From Actinomadura flavalba DSM 45200 (GTDB lineage: Bacteria > Actinomycetota > Actinomycetes > Streptosporangiales > Streptosporangiaceae): a DNA stretch of 64,000 nucleotides. Under the pieces are notes generated by a model, which was given only the letters and a program-made list of their open reading frames with translations, had not been told where the DNA came from and did not search any database. Where the stretch lies: NCBI RefSeq assembly GCF_000374305.1, contig NZ_KB894093.1:1302001-1366000 (forward strand), written 5' to 3'. A program made the translations under genes and the position numbers. This document shows positions 43,073-51,736 of the stretch, piece by piece (the stretch's first letter is position 1; the number at the start of each line of letters is the position of its first letter).

Positions 43073-46048
43073 TCAGAGGCGGGCGAGGGCCGCGCGGATG
43101 CGGCGGACGTCGGTCTGCTCGGCGGGCGGCAGGGGCGCCCCGGCCGAGAGGCGCAGGCCGGTCGCGCGGGCCAGGTGGGACGCGGCGGCCCCGGCGTCGC
43201 CCGCCAGTGCGGCGGCCCCGGCCAGGCCCTCATGGGCGAGCGCCGAGGCGCGGGGGTCGTTCATTGACGCGGCGGCGGACAGGCCCTCGGAATGCAGGGC
43301 GCGGGCGGCCTGCGGGTCGCCGCGCAGCTCGGCGATGAAGCCGAGTTCCGCGAGGATCAGCGCGACGCCCGGAGCGCCCTCGCGGGAGCGGTTCCAGTCG
43401 AGCCAGCGGCGCAGGCGGTGTTCGGCGTCGTCCAGGCGTCCCCGGCGGCGGGCCGTCAGGGCGAGACCGAGGTCGGCGAACTGCTCGGCCTGCTTGTCGC
43501 CGGTCTCCGCGCCGAGCCTGCGGGCGCGCTCGTGCAGGTCGTCGGCGCGGTCGAGGTCGCCCGTCAGCAACGCGATGCGGCCGAGGCCCGCCAGGTGCGC
43601 GGCGACCTCCGGCCACAGCCGCAGCTCCCGCGCCAGCCGCACCCCCTCGCCGCTCCGCCGCTCCGCCTCGGCGTAGTCGCCGTCGATCTCGGCCAGACGG
43701 CCGAGGACGGCGAGCGCCTGCAAGCGCCCGAACCCGTCCCCGGCGCCCGCGAACACCGCGAGACTGCGCTCCGCGACCGCGCGCAGCGCCGCCCGTCCGC
43801 CCTCGGGCGGCGCGAGCTGCGCCAGCATGATCCGCGCGAGCGCGACGCCCCACGCGTCACCGGCGGCCAGCGCGTCGGCCTCGGCCCGCCGGAACCGCGC
43901 GACCCGCACCTCCTGATCGCCGTAGCCCCACTGCGCGTAGCCGAGGAACCAGTGCGCCCGCGCGCTCCCGGCCGCGTCGTCCACCCCGTCGAAACCCCGC
44001 AGCGCCTCCCCGCTCCTCCCGTCCGGGTCCAGCTCCCGGCCCGACAGCATCAGCACCCCGGCCAGCCACGCCCGCACCCGCGCCCGCAGCGCGGCCTCGT
44101 CCCCGCCGGAGGGCGTTCCGACGATGGCGGTGAGGACGCGGGCGGCCTCACCGAGGTGACCGCGCAGGAACCAGTACCAGGCCAGGGCGTCGGCCATGCG
44201 CAGGGCGCGGGCCGTCTCCCCCGCCCGGACGGCGCCGTCGAGCGCCGCGCGGACGTTCGCCGACTCGGCGTCGAGCCCGGTGAGCCGGTCGGCCTGGCCG
44301 TGTCCGCGCAGGTGCCTGCCGGCCTCCACCGCGAACGCCGCGTAGTGCGCGCGGTGACGCGCACGGACGGCCTCCTCCTCCCCCTCCTCGCGGAGCCGTT
44401 CGAGCGCGTACGCCGCGACCGACTCCAGCAGCCGGTACCTGCCGTCGCTCTGCACGACGAGCGAGCGGTCCACCAGGTGCCCCAGCGAGCCCAGTACCTC
44501 CGTTCCGCCACAGACGTCTTCCGCCGCGGACAGGGTGCAACCCCCCGCGAAGACGGCGAGACGCCGCAGAACGGCGCGTTCGGCGGCAGGCAGCGGCTCC
44601 CAGCTCCAGTCGATCACCGCGCGGAGGGTGCGCTGCCGCGCGGGCGCGTCCCGGCGGCCGGTCGACAGCAGCGCGAACCGGTCGTCGAGCCGGTCGGCCA
44701 GCTCCGTCACCCGCATCGACCGGACCCGCGTCGCGGCCAGCTCCAGCGCCAGCGGCAGCCCGTCGAGCCGGTCGCAGACGGTGCCGATCGCGGCGTCGTC
44801 GGGGACGAACCCCGGCGCGGCGGCCGTCGCGCGCTCGACGAACAGCCGCCGCGCCGCGTCCCGGTCCAGCGGCGGCACCGGCCACAGCACCTCGCCCGCG
44901 ACGTCCAGCGGCGCCCGGCTCGTCGCCAGCACCCGCACGCCGGGCGCGGCCCGCAGCAGCGGCGCGACGAGGCTAGCGACCGCTTCGAGCACGTGCTCGC
45001 AGTTGTCCAGGACGAGCAGCATCCGGCGGTCGCGCAGCGCGTCGGCGATCCGCTCGGCGACGGGCAGCGCGGCGACGTCGTCCCGCACCCCCAGCACCGC
45101 CGCGACGGCCGCCGCGACCCCGCCGCCGTCCCGCCCGCTCAGCTCCACGAGCCGCACCCCGTCCGCGACCCCGGCGGCGGACGCGAGCGCGAGCCGCGTC
45201 TTGCCGACGCCCCCGGGACCGGTCAAGGTCACGACGCGCGCGTCGTCCAGCAGCGCCGCGACCTCCGCGACCGCCGACTCCCGCCCGACCAGCGACGTGA
45301 CCGGCGCGGGCAGGTTCCCGGCCGGACGCTCGGCCGCACCCAAGATCGCCTGATACAGCCCGGTGATCTCCGGCCCCGGATCGACGCCCAGCTCGTCGCG
45401 GAGCCGGACGCGCAGCCCCGCCAGGCTCTCCAGCGCCTCGCTCTGCCGCCCCGACCGGTACAGCGCCCGCACGTGCGCGGCCCGCAGGCCCTCGTGCAGC
45501 GGATGCGCGGCCGTCAGCGGCGCGAGATCGGCGGCGACGGCCGCGTGCTCGCCGCGCTCCAGGCGGACGGCGGCCAGCTCGACCGTCGCGGCGAGCCGCT
45601 GCTCCTCCCACCCCACGACGACGGGAACGGCGGACGGAACGTCGGGCAGGTCGGCCAACGCGTCGCCCCGCCAGAGCGCCAGTGCCTCGGTGAGCAGGTC
45701 GGCGCGGACGCCCGGGTCGGCCGCGCGGGCGGCGTCCGCGACGAGGTCCGCGAACCGCGCCGCGTCCAGTTCGCCCGGTTCCAGGACGAGCCGGTACCCG
45801 CCGCCCTCGCGCCGCACCCGGCCGGGCAGCGCGCGCCGCAGCCGCGACACCTTCACCTGGAGCGCCCCGGCCGGGTTCGCGGGCGGCGCCGCGCCCCACA
45901 GATCGTCGATCAGCGTGCCCGACGCGACGGGACGTCCCCCGGCCGCGAGCAGCGCCGCCAGCAGCACCCGCACCTTCGCCTCGGGGACGGCGACCGGCGC
46001 ACCGTCGTCCGACCGGACCCGCAACGCCCCCAGCACCCCGAACCACAC
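43073..46048 (-). CDS. AfsR/BTAD-family regulator with NB-ARC and TPR
   Basis: A 991-residue SARP-type regulator. The start is GTG 46048 (MWFGVLGALRVRSDDGAPVA); an adjacent GTG at 46051 is possible. Residues about 1-95 form the OmpR-like DNA-binding domain, about 100-245 the BTAD helical domain (LRDELGVDPGPEITGLYQAI). An AAA/NB-ARC ATPase follows, with Walker A TGPGGVGKTRLAL, then TPR-like helices to the end. Such proteins switch on secondary metabolism or enzymes nearby. The divergent imine-reductase-like gene (46141) is the nearest target candidate. Confidence 0.9.
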   Translation of the reverse strand: MWFGVLGALRVRSDDGAPVAVPEAKVRVLLAALLAAGGRPVASGTLIDDLWGAAPPANPAGALQVKVSRLRRALPGRVRREGGGYRLVLEPGELDAARFADLVADAARAADPGVRADLLTEALALWRGDALADLPDVPSAVPVVVGWEEQRLAATVELAAVRLERGEHAAVAADLAPLTAAHPLHEGLRAAHVRALYRSGRQSEALESLAGLRVRLRDELGVDPGPEITGLYQAILGAAERPAGNLPAPVTSLVGRESAVAEVAALLDDARVVTLTGPGGVGKTRLALASAAGVADGVRLVELSGRDGGGVAAAVAAVLGVRDDVAALPVAERIADALRDRRMLLVLDNCEHVLEAVASLVAPLLRAAPGVRVLATSRAPLDVAGEVLWPVPPLDRDAARRLFVERATAAAPGFVPDDAAIGTVCDRLDGLPLALELAATRVRSMRVTELADRLDDRFALLSTGRRDAPARQRTLRAVIDWSWEPLPAAERAVLRRLAVFAGGCTLSAAEDVCGGTEVLGSLGHLVDRSLVVQSDGRYRLLESVAAYALERLREEGEEEAVRARHRAHYAAFAVEAGRHLRGHGQADRLTGLDAESANVRAALDGAVRAGETARALRMADALAWYWFLRGHLGEAARVLTAIVGTPSGGDEAALRARVRAWLAGVLMLSGRELDPDGRSGEALRGFDGVDDAAGSARAHWFLGYAQWGYGDQEVRVARFRRAEADALAAGDAWGVALARIMLAQLAPPEGGRAALRAVAERSLAVFAGAGDGFGRLQALAVLGRLAEIDGDYAEAERRSGEGVRLARELRLWPEVAAHLAGLGRIALLTGDLDRADDLHERARRLGAETGDKQAEQFADLGLALTARRRGRLDDAEHRLRRWLDWNRSREGAPGVALILAELGFIAELRGDPQAARALHSEGLSAAASMNDPRASALAHEGLAGAAALAGDAGAAASHLARATGLRLSAGAPLPPAEQTDVRRIRAALARL

Positions 46049-46140
46049 CACGTCAACGTAACGCCGACAGCGGACCGACGGCTTCCCGACAGCGCCCCCG
46101 CGCAGAGTGCGGACCACCGCGAACGAGAGGAAACACCACC

Positions 46141-47019
46141 ATGAGCACCCCCGTCACCGTCCTCGGCCTCGGCCCGATGGGCCGCGCCCTCGCGGGCGCC
46201 TTCCTGGACGCCGGGCACCCCACGACCGTGTGGAACCGTACCCCCGGCAAGGACGCCGACCTCGTCGCCCGCGGCGCCACCGGTGCCGCGACGGCGGCCG
46301 AGGCCGTCGCGGCGAGCCCGCTCGTCGTGCTGTGCGTCCTGGACTACGCGGCGGGCACGGCCATCGCCGCGTCCGCCGCCGACGCGCTCAAGGGCCGGAC
46401 GCTCGTCCACCTGACCGCCGACACCCCCGAGCGCGCCCGCACCATGGCCGCCTGGGCCGCCGACCACGGCATCGCCTACCTCGACGGCGCGATCATGTCT
46501 CCGACCGTGACGATCGGCGGCTCCGACGCGGTCGTCCTGTACAGCGGCCCCGAGGACGTCCACGCCGCGCACCGCGACACCCTCGCCGCCCTCGGCGGGA
46601 CGCAGACGTTCCTCGGCACCGAGCCGGGCCGCGCCGCCGCACACGACCTCGCGCTGCTGGACGCGTGGTGGCTCAGCGTCGCCGCGTTCGCCCACGCCTT
46701 CGCGCTCGCCAAGGCCGAGGACATCCGCGGTCGCGACTTCGCCCCGTTCGCGCAGGGCATCACCGCGCTGCTGCCCGAGATCGTGACGTACTTCGGCGAC
46801 GCCGCCGACAGCGGCTTCCACGACGGCGCGGACGCCACCCTCGGCTCCGCCGCCGCGAGCCTGGACCACATCCTGGAGACGTCGGCGTCCCACGGCCTGG
46901 ACTCGTCCCTGCTGCGCGCCGCCAAGTCCGCCTTCGACCGCGCCGTCGCCGCCGGGCACGCCGACGAGGGCATCTCCCGGCTCATCCCCACGTACGCCAC
47001 CGAACCGGAAGGAGCCTGA
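46141..47019 (+). CDS. NAD(P)-dependent oxidoreductase, imine-reductase-like
   Basis: A 292-residue enzyme of the 6-phosphogluconate/3-hydroxyisobutyrate dehydrogenase fold. The nucleotide-binding loop is VTVLGLGPMGRALAGAFLDA, followed by T-V-W-N-R-T, typical for NADPH. The C-terminal helical half contains the AALLDAWWLSVAAF-like region and HDGADATLGSAAASL as in imine reductases. It probably reduces a cyclic imine or related carbonyl substrate. It is divergent from the AfsR-like regulator with a 92-base gap, so induction by that regulator is likely. Confidence 0.82.
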   Translation: MSTPVTVLGLGPMGRALAGAFLDAGHPTTVWNRTPGKDADLVARGATGAATAAEAVAASPLVVLCVLDYAAGTAIAASAADALKGRTLVHLTADTPERARTMAAWAADHGIAYLDGAIMSPTVTIGGSDAVVLYSGPEDVHAAHRDTLAALGGTQTFLGTEPGRAAAHDLALLDAWWLSVAAFAHAFALAKAEDIRGRDFAPFAQGITALLPEIVTYFGDAADSGFHDGADATLGSAAASLDHILETSASHGLDSSLLRAAKSAFDRAVAAGHADEGISRLIPTYATEPEGA

Positions 47020-47026
47020 CCCCGGC

Positions 47027-47914
47027 TCACTTCCCGATGAGGCTCCACGTGCCGTCGCCGGACGCGGTGAGCGCGGTCCAGTCGGTGGCGTCGAGCTTGA
47101 GGGCGGCGCGGAGGTAGGCGGCCACGGCGTCCGCGACGAGGGCGACGCGGGCGGGGTCCTCGTCGGTGGTCTCGGCGACGGCCTCGCCCGCGATGCCGCC
47201 CAGGGTGTGCTCGCCGTCGGCGATGGTGAGCAGGCTCTTGGGGGCCGGGGCGAGGTGGTAGGCGTCGGTCAGCCAGTCCGGACCCCGGGTCGAGAGCGGG
47301 GAATCGTCCTTTCCGCCCGCGACGACCAGGGCGGGGGCGGTCATGGTGGAGTAGTCCGGCCGGATGAACGGGAGGTGCTCGGCGGCGAACGGGGTGAGGG
47401 TGTCGCCCGTCCCGGCCACGGCGATCAGCGCGCCCGCCCGGACGGCGGGGTGCGAGAAGTCCTCGCCGGGCTTCCCGTCGGCGTCGAAGACGCGCGCGCC
47501 GAGGAGCGTGCCCGCCGTCTGGGCGCCCCAGGAGTGACCGGCGACCGCGACGCGGTCCCGGTCGGCGCGGTGCTCCAGGTCTCCCGCCTGGGCGAGGATG
47601 CCGCCGAGTCCGTCGAGGACCGCGTGCAGGTCGCTGATCCGGACGCGCCAGATCGTGCCGAAGCGCGGGTCCTCCCAGGCGATGCCGTTGCGGCGGGAGT
47701 CGAGGTGGGTGGGCTGCACGACGATGAATCCGGCGGCGGCCCACCGGTCCACCAGGGGTTCGTATCCGTCCATGGACCAGGCGTTGCCGTGGGAGAACAC
47801 CAGGACGGGGAGGTTCCGGCCCGACACCGGGGCGGTGACCTTGACCTGGAGGTCGAGGTCGCGGCCGGGCGCGGGGACGGTGATGGGCTTGATCGCGACG
47901 ATCTGCGAGGACAT
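47027..47914 (-). CDS. alpha/beta-hydrolase, chlorophyllase/dienelactone-hydrolase-like
   Basis: A 295-residue cytosolic hydrolase from ATG 47914. The nucleophile elbow is VAVAGHSWGAQTAG (Ser), the oxyanion region is VFSHGNAWSMDGYEPL, and the late acid and histidine are near VVAGGKDDSPLS and ADGEHTLGG. The unusual GHSWG resembles chlorophyllase-like and dienelactone hydrolases. It is divergent from a TetR gene and shares a promoter region with two palindromic operators, so TetR-type repression is likely. The substrate is unknown. Confidence 0.82.
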   Translation of the reverse strand: MSSQIVAIKPITVPAPGRDLDLQVKVTAPVSGRNLPVLVFSHGNAWSMDGYEPLVDRWAAAGFIVVQPTHLDSRRNGIAWEDPRFGTIWRVRISDLHAVLDGLGGILAQAGDLEHRADRDRVAVAGHSWGAQTAGTLLGARVFDADGKPGEDFSHPAVRAGALIAVAGTGDTLTPFAAEHLPFIRPDYSTMTAPALVVAGGKDDSPLSTRGPDWLTDAYHLAPAPKSLLTIADGEHTLGGIAGEAVAETTDEDPARVALVADAVAAYLRAALKLDATDWTALTASGDGTWSLIGK

Positions 47915-47958
47915 GGCGGACCTGTGCTCTCTTTCTCGTGGCGCCCTGCCATACTTTG

Positions 47959-47999
47959 GCGGAGCAGCGTTCCGCCAACTTAGCGGAACATCGTTCCGC
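47959..47999. promoter_or_regulatory. two tandem operators for the TetR regulator
   Basis: Site 2 is the perfect palindrome gcggaac-atc-gttccgc (47983-47999). Site 1 (47959-47975) is the same motif with mismatches, gcggagc-agc-gttccgc, and its start is exactly 24 bases upstream. Both lie between the divergent hydrolase and TetR starts. This is the classic layout of TetR autoregulation. Confidence 0.7.
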
Positions 48000-48016
48000 G
48001 AACAAGGGGAGGGTCC

Positions 48017-48586
48017 GTGCCGGAGTCGGTGGGCGTGCGCAAAGCGCAGGCGCAACGCACCCGCGAGGCCGTGCTGGCGGCTGCGGCGGCGGTCTTCGTG
48101 GACCAGGGCGTCCAAGCCCCCATCCGCGACATCGCGGAACGCGCCGGGGTCGGCGTCGGGACGATCTACCGCAACTTCCCGACCCGGGCGGACCTCGTCA
48201 CCGCCGTCTACCGGCACCAGATCGACACCTGCGCCGCCCTCGCGCCCCGCCTCCTGGCGGACTCGGACTGCCCGTTCACCGCCCTGACCGCCTGGGTCGA
48301 CGCGTTCGTCGACTTCCTGGTGACCAAGCACGGCCTCGGCGCCGCCCTGGGCTCCGACGACCCCGGGCTCGAAAACCTGCACACCCTCATGCTCGACACC
48401 CTGGTCCCGGCCTGCGCGACCCTCCTCGACGCCTGCGCCGCCGCCGGCGAACTCGGCACCGACATCACCGCGTACCGGCTCCTGCGAGCCATCGGCAACC
48501 TGTGCATCACCGGCGGCGACTACGACCAGACCGGCGCCGAACACATGGTCACCATCCTCCTGACCGGCTGCCGCCCCCCGACCTGA
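48017..48586 (+). CDS. TetR-family regulator
   Basis: A 189-residue repressor from GTG 48017. The HTH reads VRKAQAQRTREAVLAAAAAV ... IAERAGVGVGTIYRNFPTRA, with the IYRNFPTRADL end typical for the family. The C-terminal helical ligand-binding part ends TGCRPPT. The two operators between it and the divergent hydrolase suggest it represses both itself and that enzyme. The inducing ligand is unknown. Confidence 0.9.
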   Translation: MPESVGVRKAQAQRTREAVLAAAAAVFVDQGVQAPIRDIAERAGVGVGTIYRNFPTRADLVTAVYRHQIDTCAALAPRLLADSDCPFTALTAWVDAFVDFLVTKHGLGAALGSDDPGLENLHTLMLDTLVPACATLLDACAAAGELGTDITAYRLLRAIGNLCITGGDYDQTGAEHMVTILLTGCRPPT

Positions 48587-48620
48587 CGTCTCCCGCAGAG
48601 CCCCCCACAGCGCTGCGTGG

Positions 48621-49499
48621 TCAGAGGGCGGTGCGGGCTCGGGTCAGGAGGGTGCGGGCGGCGGGGCTGCGGGGGCCTTCGGCGGGCCAGGCCAGGACGA
48701 GGTCGCCGCGTAGCGTGCCGCCCGCGATCTCGACGGTGGTGAGTTCGTCGGCGTGGGCGGCGGCGAGGGAGGCCGGGACGAGGGCGGTGCCCAGGCCGCG
48801 CGCGGCGAGCTGCGCGAGGACGAGCGGGTCGGCGGCCTCAAGCGTGATGTCGGGCGTGAAACCGGCGCGGGCGCAGGCGTCCTCGACGACGGCGCGCAGC
48901 CCCGTCCCGGCCGGGAGCCCGGCGAGCTTGCGCCCGCGCAGCGCCGTGAGCGGGACGTCGCCCGCCGACGCGAGCGGATCGTCCGGCGCCACGACCGCCA
49001 CCAGCCGTTCCTCAAGAATCACGTGGACGGCGACGCCGGGCGGCGGCGTCCCCCACACGCCGAGGACGGCCAGGTCGAGGTCGCCGTCGCGCAGCCCCGC
49101 GAGCAGCCGGTCGGTCCGCCCCTCCGACAGGGTGATCTCGACGTCCGGGTGGTCCCGGTGGAACCCGGCCAGGATGTCGGGCAGGAGCGCCGACGGCACC
49201 GACGTCACGACGCCCACCGCGACCCGCCCCCGCACGAGCCCGCGCAGGTCGTCCACGGCGGCGCGCGCGTCCTCGACCGCCGCGAGCGCCGCCCGCGCGT
49301 ACGGCAGCACGGCCTCCCCGGCGGCGGTCGGCGTCACGCTCCGCCCCGACCGGTCGAGCAGCGTCTCCCCGAACTCCCGCTCCAGCCCCCGCACCTGCGC
49401 GCTCACCCCGGGCTGCGCCACATGCAGCCGCTCCGCCGCCCGCGTGAACGACCCCTCCTCCACCACGGCCACGAAGTACCGCAGTTGCCGCAACTCCAT
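48621..49499 (-). CDS. LysR-family transcriptional regulator
   Basis: A 292-residue regulator from ATG 49499. The winged HTH is MELRQLRYFVAVVEEGSFTR ... RLHVAQPGVSAQVRGLEREF, followed by the linker helix and a two-lobe periplasmic-binding-like effector domain (LRGRKLAGLPAGTG; LGTALVPASLAA). It starts 12 bases from the dnaB stop on the same strand but is probably an independent unit. No adjacent divergent target exists, so its regulon cannot be read here. Confidence 0.9.
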   Translation of the reverse strand: MELRQLRYFVAVVEEGSFTRAAERLHVAQPGVSAQVRGLEREFGETLLDRSGRSVTPTAAGEAVLPYARAALAAVEDARAAVDDLRGLVRGRVAVGVVTSVPSALLPDILAGFHRDHPDVEITLSEGRTDRLLAGLRDGDLDLAVLGVWGTPPPGVAVHVILEERLVAVVAPDDPLASAGDVPLTALRGRKLAGLPAGTGLRAVVEDACARAGFTPDITLEAADPLVLAQLAARGLGTALVPASLAAAHADELTTVEIAGGTLRGDLVLAWPAEGPRSPAARTLLTRARTAL

Positions 49500-49511
49500 G
49501 CCGCAGCCCGC

Positions 49512-51398
49512 CTACTGCGCCATATCCACGAACCGGCTGTAATGCCCCTGAAAAGCCACGGTCACCGTCGCCGTGGGCCCATTACGATGCTTCGCCACGA
49601 TCAAATCCGCCTCCCCGGCCCGCGGCGACTCCTTCTCGTACGCATCCTCCCGATGCAACAAGATCACCATGTCGGCATCCTGTTCGATCGATCCCGATTC
49701 GCGTAGGTCGGAGACCATGGGTTTCTTGTCGGTGCGTTGTTCGGGGCCTCGGTTGAGCTGGGAGAGGGCGATGACGGGGCAGCCGATCTCCTTGGCGAGG
49801 AGTTTCAGGGAGCGGGAGAACTCCGAGACCTCGACCTGGCGGGACTCGACGCGTTTGCCGGACGTCATGAGCTGGAGGTAGTCGATGATGACCAGGCGCA
49901 GGTCGTTCTGCTGTTTGAGGCGGCGGCACTTGGCGCGGATCTCCATCATCGACATGTTCGGGGAGTCGTCGATGAAGAGCGGCGCCTCGGCGACCTCGCT
50001 CATGCGGCGGGCGAGACGGGTCCAGTCCTCGTCCTGCATGGTGCCCGAGCGCATCGCGTGCAGCGCCACCCGCGCCTCGGCCGAGAGCAGGCGCATCGTG
50101 ATCTCGTTGCGGCCCATCTCCAGGCTGAAGAACGCCGACGTCAGCCCGTGCTTGATCGACGCCGCCCGCGCGAAGTCCAGCGCGAGCGTCGAGTTGTGCG
50201 TCGGGACGCACGCCCGCCCGGCCAGGTACATGTGATCGGCGTTGTCCACCTGCACGCACCGCACCGGCACGCTCGGCACCGGGCGCACGGCGACGACCTC
50301 CCGCGCGCGCGCCGCCGCGCCGGCGCGGGACGTCAGCGCGGACGGGCGCGGCGGCTCGATCGTGTGGCGGACGCCCACCGCGAGCTGGTCGGCGAGCTGG
50401 TGCGTCGTCCAGACGGCCCGGTGCGGCGGCGGGACGTGGGATGTTTCCCGTGGAACCACGCGCGACGACGCGCCGACGAGCACCGCGGGACGGCGGGCGC
50501 GCTCGGGGACGCGGGCGACCGTGCGCCACTGGTGCCCGGCGTCGGCGACGATGACCTCACCGTCGGAGAACTCGACCGCGTAGCAGGGCCGTCCGCGCAT
50601 GACCTCGGTCGCGGCGACGACGCGGGTCGGGCGGCCGTCGGCGCCGATGAGGTGGTCACCGGCCGCCACGTCGCCCATGGTCGTCCAACCCATAGGGGTG
50701 GGCAGCGGTGTGTCCAGTTCGAGCGCCTTGCCCATCGCGGGTCGTGCGGCGACCACCACCATCTGCCCGGCGTGCAGGCCGTTGGTGAGGGCGTCCAGGT
50801 CAGCGAAGCCGGTGGGGACGCCGGTCATCTGGCCGCCGCGCGAGCCGATGGCCTCGATCTCGTCGAGGGCGCCCGGCATGATCTCGCTGAGGGGGACGTA
50901 GTCCTCACCGGCGCGCTTCTCTGCGATGGCGAAGACCTCGGCCTGGGCGCGGTCGAGGACGTCGTCGGCGTCGGCGCCGTCGGCGGCGTAGCCCATCTGG
51001 ACGATGCGGGTGCCGGTCTCGACGAGCTTGCGGAGCACCGAGCGCTCGCGGACGATCTTGGCGTAGTACCCGGCGTTCGCCGCCGTGGGCACCGAGGAGA
51101 TCAGCGTGTGCAGGTAGGGCGCGCCGCCGACGCGGGTGATTTCGCCACGTTTGGTCAGCTCACCGGCGACCGTGACGGCGTCGGCGGGTTCGCCGCGGCC
51201 GTACAGGTCGAGGATGGCGTCGTAGAGGAGCTGGTGGGCGGGCCGGTAGAAGTCGGCGGTGCGCAGCTCCTCGACGACGGAGGCGATCGCGTCCTGCGAG
51301 AGCAGCATGCCGCCGATCACGCCCTGTTCGGCGTTGATGTCGTGCGGCGGGGTGCGCTCGAACTCCTGCTCGTGTGAGCCGAGGTCGGTCACGCTCAT
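49512..51398 (-). CDS. dnaB: replicative DNA helicase DnaB containing an intein
   Basis: A 628-residue precursor; without the intein (residues 225-402) the helicase is 450 residues, the normal DnaB length. The N-terminal domain starts MSVTDLGSHEQEFERTPPHD and INAEQGVIGGMLLS. The RecA-like domain has Walker A ARPAMGK-ST, split by the intein between K224 and S403, and Walker B LRLVIIDYLQLM. Late motifs REIGSIEQDAD-like (SGSIEQDADMVILLHRE) are present. DnaB unwinds DNA ahead of the replisome. Without splicing the ATP site is destroyed, so splicing is essential. The region upstream has DnaA-box-like repeats. Confidence 0.95.
   Translation of the reverse strand: MSVTDLGSHEQEFERTPPHDINAEQGVIGGMLLSQDAIASVVEELRTADFYRPAHQLLYDAILDLYGRGEPADAVTVAGELTKRGEITRVGGAPYLHTLISSVPTAANAGYYAKIVRERSVLRKLVETGTRIVQMGYAADGADADDVLDRAQAEVFAIAEKRAGEDYVPLSEIMPGALDEIEAIGSRGGQMTGVPTGFADLDALTNGLHAGQMVVVAARPAMGKALELDTPLPTPMGWTTMGDVAAGDHLIGADGRPTRVVAATEVMRGRPCYAVEFSDGEVIVADAGHQWRTVARVPERARRPAVLVGASSRVVPRETSHVPPPHRAVWTTHQLADQLAVGVRHTIEPPRPSALTSRAGAAARAREVVAVRPVPSVPVRCVQVDNADHMYLAGRACVPTHNSTLALDFARAASIKHGLTSAFFSLEMGRNEITMRLLSAEARVALHAMRSGTMQDEDWTRLARRMSEVAEAPLFIDDSPNMSMMEIRAKCRRLKQQNDLRLVIIDYLQLMTSGKRVESRQVEVSEFSRSLKLLAKEIGCPVIALSQLNRGPEQRTDKKPMVSDLRESGSIEQDADMVILLHREDAYEKESPRAGEADLIVAKHRNGPTATVTVAFQGHYSRFVDMAQ
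50193..50726 (-). other. DnaB mini-intein with class 3 features, 178 residues
   Basis: Inserted in the Walker A motif, leaving GK upstream and Ser at +1. It starts with Ala (ALELDTPLPTPMGWTTMGDV), not Cys or Ser, and ends VPTHN. The block B segment is ADAGHQWRT with Trp67; the block F segment VRCVQVDNADHMYLAG has Cys157; the Thr before His-Asn is Thr176. This Trp-Cys-Thr set plus the missing residue-1 nucleophile is the signature of class 3 inteins, in which the block F Cys starts splicing. No homing endonuclease motifs remain; the central linker (about residues 75-150) is low-complexity and holds a fragment like TTHQLADQL. Confidence 0.88.
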
Positions 51399-51520
51399 CG
51401 TGCACCCCCTTCACTCGGCGGCCGGGCACCCCCGTGCACCCGCCGCCGTTCCGTTCGTCCCACGTCTATCGCGAGCGTCTGACATTCTCCGAGCACCGGC
51501 CCGCCAGAGGCAAAGCCGCC

Positions 51521-51718
51521 TGTGGACGAGCCTGTGGACGACCTGTGCAGACACGCCCGGAATCCTGTGTACACACCTGTGGACAACCCTGGGGAAAACG
51601 CGTGTCGTTGCCCACACCCACCGCCCTGAGCTGCGGAAACTTCGTCCACCCCGTGTGTGTGGAAGAAAGTCCGCGGACGATCTTGACCGCGCACCGGTAA
51701 CCGTCTTTTTGTGGACAT
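51521..51718. promoter_or_regulatory. cluster of DnaA-box-like sequences between dnaB and the MATE gene
   Basis: Contains one exact match to the actinobacterial DnaA box, TGTGGACAA (51578-51586; reverse complement TTGTCCACA). Near matches are TGTGGACGA at 51521-51529 and 51533-51541 and TGTGGACAT at 51710-51718. Weaker relatives TGTGCAGAC (51544-51552) and TGTGTACAC (51566-51574) also occur. The 338-base divergent region has no open reading frame and carries the dnaB and MATE promoters. Confidence 0.55.
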
Positions 51719-51736
51719 CGCTTACGTGTTGGTAGC

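Noticed and set aside
50443..50456. parS-like GTTTCCCGTGGAAC inside the intein
   Set aside because: The central CACGTG is CCCGTG; the same 14-mer occurs at 37627-37640 inside ogt, so it is weak chance similarity rather than a ParB site.
50193..50726. Insertion in dnaB as a frameshift or assembly error
   Set aside because: The frame is continuous, the borders fall exactly in Walker A, and the inserted text has intein end motifs, so it is a genuine intein.
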